Source: CAVPJC01 sp963705155
GTDB taxonomy: Bacteria; Chloroflexota; Anaerolineae; Anaerolineales; UBA4823
Length of the DNA: 64,000 nt
Assembly (NCBI GenBank): GCA_963705155.1
Contig: CAVPJC010000013.1
Span: 1 to 64,000 of the forward strand
Direction: 5' to 3'
Both the position numbers and the translations under genes were made by a program. The notes beneath the pieces were generated by a model that had not been told where the DNA came from, made no database searches, and saw nothing but the letters and a program-made list of their open reading frames with translations. Below, one piece after another: positions 58,263 through 64,000 of this stretch (within the stretch, counting starts at the first letter, position 1; each line of letters starts with the position of its first letter).

Positions 58263-59489
58263 ATGGGTGATCCAGTAACTTTAATCGCAAAATGGCTGGA
58301 GGGCTTACTGGCAGGCTGGGGCCTTGCACCCGGCGTGGTGACCCTGATCCTGACGGTTGTCGGGGTGGTGGTCGTTGCCACGGCTGCCCTGCTGTTGGAT
58401 ATCTTTTTGGTGTGGATGGAGCGCAAAGTGGTAGCTCGCTTTCAAGACCGATTTGGTCCCAACCGGCTGGGGCCCTACGGATTGATCCAACCCTTTGCGG
58501 ATGTCATCAAGCTGCTCATCAAAGAGGATATTACCCCGGATGGCGCGGACCGTGTCGTTTATAACCTTTCGCCGATCATTGCGCTGGCGACCGTCTTGAT
58601 GTTATGGGGTGTGCTTCCCATCTCCGCTACCATTTATGGCACGAACCTGAACGTGGGCGTGTTGTTTGTGGTTGCCATTGGGGCGATCAGCACACTGGGT
58701 ATCATCATGGCAGGCTGGTCATCCAATAACAAGTATGCCCTGCTGGGCGCCTTCCGCACCGTGGCGCAGATGGTTTCTTACGAAGTGCCAATGGTGATCA
58801 CTTTATTGGTGCCGGTGCTGGTGGCGCGCTCGATGGGGCTAACGGATATCGTCAATGCCCAGTCGGTGTGGTTTGTGCTGGTCATGCCTTTGGCGGCGGT
58901 GATCGTCTTCGTGTCTAATATTGCCGAGCTTGGCCGAGCCCCGTTTGACCTGGCGGAGGCCGAGTCGGAAATCGTGGCGGGTTTTCACATCGAATACACC
59001 GGTATGAAGTTTGGGCTGTTTTACGCTGGCGAGCTGCTGCACGCACTGACCGTTGGAGCGATCGTCTCCACACTTTTTCTGGGTGGGTGGCGCGGCCCCG
59101 GGGCCGAAACCTACCCCATCCTGGGGGTGGTGTATTTCCTGGGCAAGGCGTTCTTCATGTACTGGGTGATTATGTGGGTCAAGTACACCTTCCCGCGCAT
59201 CCGCATCGATCAAATGCTTAACTTTAACTGGAAATTCCTGACCCCGCTGGCGTTGGTGGTGTTGATGGCGACGGCAGTGCTGGATAAACTGCTGCCGCGC
59301 GGACCCAACGGTGAATTCACCCTGGCGTATGTGCTCGGGATGCTGGCGATGAACGTGGTAATTGGCTGGGGCACGCTGCAGATCTTGCGTTGGCGCGCCC
59401 GTTCTGAGCGCAAACGCGTGGCCGAGCCAAAGCCGGTGGCGCGCCCGCCTCTGACGATCTCTCAACCGCCGTCCACGCCCAATCCATAA
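58263..59489 (+). CDS. nuoH: NADH-quinone oxidoreductase subunit H
   Basis: A 408-residue subunit that forms the quinone chamber with B and D. ERKVVARFQDRFGPNRLGPY, IQPFADVIKLLIKEDITP and the loop ELGRAPFDLAEAESEIVAGF with the conserved acidic residues are plain. The C-terminal tail (AEPKPVARPPLTISQPPSTP) is longer and more Pro-rich than usual. The frame is intact. Confidence 0.96.
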   Translation: MGDPVTLIAKWLEGLLAGWGLAPGVVTLILTVVGVVVVATAALLLDIFLVWMERKVVARFQDRFGPNRLGPYGLIQPFADVIKLLIKEDITPDGADRVVYNLSPIIALATVLMLWGVLPISATIYGTNLNVGVLFVVAIGAISTLGIIMAGWSSNNKYALLGAFRTVAQMVSYEVPMVITLLVPVLVARSMGLTDIVNAQSVWFVLVMPLAAVIVFVSNIAELGRAPFDLAEAESEIVAGFHIEYTGMKFGLFYAGELLHALTVGAIVSTLFLGGWRGPGAETYPILGVVYFLGKAFFMYWVIMWVKYTFPRIRIDQMLNFNWKFLTPLALVVLMATAVLDKLLPRGPNGEFTLAYVLGMLAMNVVIGWGTLQILRWRARSERKRVAEPKPVARPPLTISQPPSTPNP

Positions 59490-59504
59490 ACTGGAGTGTT
59501 ATCC

Positions 59505-60014
59505 ATGGCTCCTATGCAAATCATCTTTATTATCGTAGCCGCTGCCACTCTGGGCGCAGCGGCGATGGTCGTCATCACCCGTAACATGGTGCACGCCGCC
59601 CTGTGGCTGGTGGTGGCGCTCTTCGGCATTGCGATATTCTATGTGCTGCTCAATGCCGGTTTTCTGGCTGTGGCGCAGGTTGTCATCTACATCGGCGCCA
59701 TCGCCATCCTGATGATCTTTGCCATCATGCTCACCCGGCGCATTGCTGTTGACAGCGGACCGCAGGTAAACAGCAACTGGCCCTGGGCAGCGCTGCTGGC
59801 AGCGGTGTTGTTTGGCGGGTTGGTGTGGATGTTTTCTGGCTGGGGCAGCTTTTTCGCCGAGGCAATTCCGCTCAGCCCACGCGCCGACCCGCTGCGCGAG
59901 CTGGGGCAGGCGCTGGTTTCTCCCAATGCCTATGTGATTCCCTTCGAAGTGGCCTCTGTGCTGCTGCTGGCGGCCCTGATCGGGGCGATCATGGTAGCCT
60001 GGGAAAGGAAGTGA
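59505..60014 (+). CDS. nuoJ: NADH-quinone oxidoreductase subunit J
   Basis: A 169-residue subunit with five membrane helices. VVITRNMVHAALWLVVALFG and AQVVIYIGAIAILMIFAIML are the conserved helices. The ATG at 59505 follows GGAG at 59493; a GTG at 59496 is possible. The C-terminal helix VASVLLLAALIGAIMVAWER is typical. Intact. Confidence 0.94.
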   Translation: MAPMQIIFIIVAAATLGAAAMVVITRNMVHAALWLVVALFGIAIFYVLLNAGFLAVAQVVIYIGAIAILMIFAIMLTRRIAVDSGPQVNSNWPWAALLAAVLFGGLVWMFSGWGSFFAEAIPLSPRADPLRELGQALVSPNAYVIPFEVASVLLLAALIGAIMVAWERK

Positions 60015-60021
60015 GGTGGCT

Positions 60022-60330
60022 ATGGTTCCTTTAGCCTGGTATCTGGTTTTTGCAGCGGCCCTGTTCTGCATCGGCCTATTTGGCGTGCTTTCTCGCAAGA
60101 ACGCTGTGGCCATCCTGATGGGCGTGGAGCTGATGCTGAACGCGGTCAATGTCAACCTGGTGGCCTTCTGGCGCTACCGCACGCCCGATTATATCGCCGG
60201 GCAGGTTTTTGCCATCATCGTTTTTGCGGTGGCGGCAGCCGAGGTGGCGGTTGGCCTGGCATTGATTATTTCGATTTACCGCCGCCGGAACACCGTGGTG
60301 GCCGACGAGATCGATTTGTTGAAGTTCTAG
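60022..60330 (+). CDS. nuoK: NADH-quinone oxidoreductase subunit K
   Basis: A 102-residue antiporter-like subunit with three helices. It has FGVLSRKNAVAILMGVELML with the proton-channel Glu, and a second Glu in VFAVAAAEVAVGLALI. It starts 7 nt after nuoJ with GAGG overlapping the nuoJ stop. Intact. Confidence 0.95.
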   Translation: MVPLAWYLVFAAALFCIGLFGVLSRKNAVAILMGVELMLNAVNVNLVAFWRYRTPDYIAGQVFAIIVFAVAAAEVAVGLALIISIYRRRNTVVADEIDLLKF

Positions 60331-60339
60331 GATTTGATT

Positions 60340-62515
<2,176 letters not shown>

Positions 62516-62532
62516 AGTAGAAGGAGCGAACG

Positions 62533-64000
62533 ATGGATTTCATCGCAAGTCATTTGTTATCGCTCATCCTCTTCTCCCCGCTGCTGGCGGCGCTGGTGAT
62601 GGTGCTGCTGCCCAGAGAGCAGGAGAATCTGATCCGCTGGACGGCTTTTTTGCTCAGCTTTGTGCCGTTCGGCCTGACCCTGGCGCTGTGGTTCGGTTTC
62701 GACGCCAGCCAGCCGGGCTTCCAGTTCGAAGAGAAGGCCATCTGGTACGCCGCCATCAGCTCGTCTTACCACCTGGGTGTGGACGGCATCTCGCTGACCA
62801 TGGTGCTGCTCACCACCCTGCTCACCCCGCTGGCGATCCTGGCCTCCTTCACCATCACCGAAAACGTTAAGGCGTACATGGTGCTGTTCTTCCTGCTGGA
62901 GATGGGCATGCTGGGGGTGTTCATCTCGCTGGATTTGCTGCTGTTCTTCGTCTTCTGGGAGTTTGGCCTGGTGCCGATGTACTTCCTGATCAACCAGTGG
63001 GGCAGCGAGAAGGGCGAGCGCGAAATCTGGGGCGGGCGCAAGGTCCCGGCGCGGACCTACGCCTCCTTCAAGTTCATGATCTACACCATGGCCGGCTCGC
63101 TGGGTCTGCTGCTGGCGATCCAGATGATCGGCGTGGCGGCGGGAACCTTTGACTTGCCGAGGCTTTTCGAGATCTGGCCGACGCTGAATTCGCTGGACGC
63201 TGTATCGCTGGGTCTCTCCATCGGCACGGTCAAGGCCATCGCCTTCTGGGCTTTCGTCGATCGCCTTTGCCATCAAGGTGCCGGTGTGGCCCTTCCACAC
63301 CTGGCTGCCCGACGCCCACACCGAAGCGCCCACCGCCGGCTCGATGATCCTGGCGGGCGTGCTGCTCAAGCTGGGCGCCTATGGCTTCCTGCGCCTGGTG
63401 CTGCCGCTCTATCCCGAAGAAGCCAAGCAGTATGCCGGGGCGCTGGCCTTCCTGGCGGTGATGGCGATCATCTTTGGCGCCTTCGCCTCCTACGGGCAGA
63501 CGGATTTCAAGCGCCTGGTGGCGTATTCATCGGTCAACCACATGGGCTTTGTGGTGCTGGGCATCGCCGCGGCGGCCTATGCCACGCGGCACCGAGAACG
63601 CCAACATCGCCCTCAACGGGGCGGTGCTGCAGATGTTCAACCACGGTCTTTCGGCGGCAGGCATGTTCTTCCTGGTCGGCGTGATCTACGAGCGCACGCA
63701 CACCCGCAACCTGAATGAATTCGGCGGGCTGTTCCCGCTGGTGCCGGTATACGGCGGTATCTTGATCTTTACCTCCATGGCCTCGTTGGGCCTGCCCGGG
63801 CTGAACGGCTTCATCTCCGAATTCCTGGTGGTGCGAGGCTCCTGGCCGATCTTCACCCTCTTCACTGCCCTGGCGATGATCGGCCTGTTCTTCACCGGCG
63901 CCTACATCCTCAAAGGCATCAAGATGGTGCTGCACGGCCCGCTGAATGAGCACTGGGTGGGGCACCTGACAGAGATCAATGCCCGCGAGATCTTTGTCAT
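62533..64000 (+). CDS. nuoM: NADH-quinone oxidoreductase subunit M (partial, frameshifted)
   Basis: The second antiporter-like subunit, running off the window end. LLFFVFWEFGLVPMYFLINQ with the conserved Glu, FAIKVPVWPFHTWLPDAHTE with the Lys, and FKRLVAYSSVNHMGFVVLG are in place. Breaks lie near 63260, before IKVPVWPF, and near 63590, before ENANIALNGAVLQMFNHG. AAGGAG precedes the ATG. About 489 residues are visible, so most of the subunit is here. Confidence 0.93.

Overview
The window looks like chromosomal DNA from a moderately high-GC bacterium, most likely the phylum Chloroflexota (Anaerolineae-like). This is inferred from gene content: two leucyl-tRNA synthetases, membrane proteins with Pro/Thr-rich linkers and an SH3 domain, lipoproteins ending their signal peptide in Leu-Ala-Cys, a TgpA-type transglutaminase, FemAB-type bridge enzymes, and complex I genes in the order A-H-J-K-L-M. 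No database search was possible. There is no rRNA, CRISPR array, transposase or phage gene. The main technical feature is a very high rate of reading-frame breaks: about 24 of roughly 56 protein genes change frame, often several times, while the protein homology continues across each break. Many breaks are explained by one inserted or missing base, so I treat most as assembly or sequencing errors and annotate the full spans.

Layout. 1-2.1 kb: the end of an unknown gene, then plsY, a JAMM peptidase and a membrane protein on the minus strand. 2.2-4.7 kb: a methyltransferase, a phosphoglycerate-mutase-like metalloenzyme and DegV. 4.9-10 kb: fatty-acid and cell-wall genes (fabF, acyl-CoA ligase, PIG-L deacetylase, D-Ala-D-Ala ligase-like). 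10.3-13 kb: a five-domain cyclic-di-GMP protein. 13-17.8 kb: miaA, yraN, a glycosyltransferase and an EF-G paralogue. 17.9-19.3 kb: a TetR/hydrolase operon with a consensus promoter and two palindromic operators. 19.4-22.8 kb: PAP2, MFS and M24 peptidase genes.

22.9-31.4 kb is a translation and leucine region: a LON-domain protein, two tRNA-Ala genes behind a consensus promoter, a T-box leader (specifier read as Leu CTC), ilvE, leuS, a small Cys-rich protein, an unrecognised protein, and a second, different leuS followed by a strong terminator. 31.5-45 kb holds a membrane protein with an embedded spermidine-synthase fold, an SH3/HhH/SGNH set, a TPR-AAA+ ATPase, lipoproteins, a MacB-like ABC exporter, creatininase-like and RidA proteins. 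45-47 kb is a two-component system. 47-54 kb is an exopolysaccharide/cell-wall cluster (GT2, sugar phosphotransferase, CapD-like dehydratase, two FemAB proteins) followed by a PLP enzyme. 54.9-57.5 kb has a decayed nucleotide-cyclase fragment and the TgpA transglutaminase. 57.8-64 kb is the membrane arm of NADH dehydrogenase, cut off inside nuoM by the window end.

Several genes have a TATAAT-like -10 box only 6-9 nt before the ATG and no ribosome binding site, which suggests leaderless transcripts.
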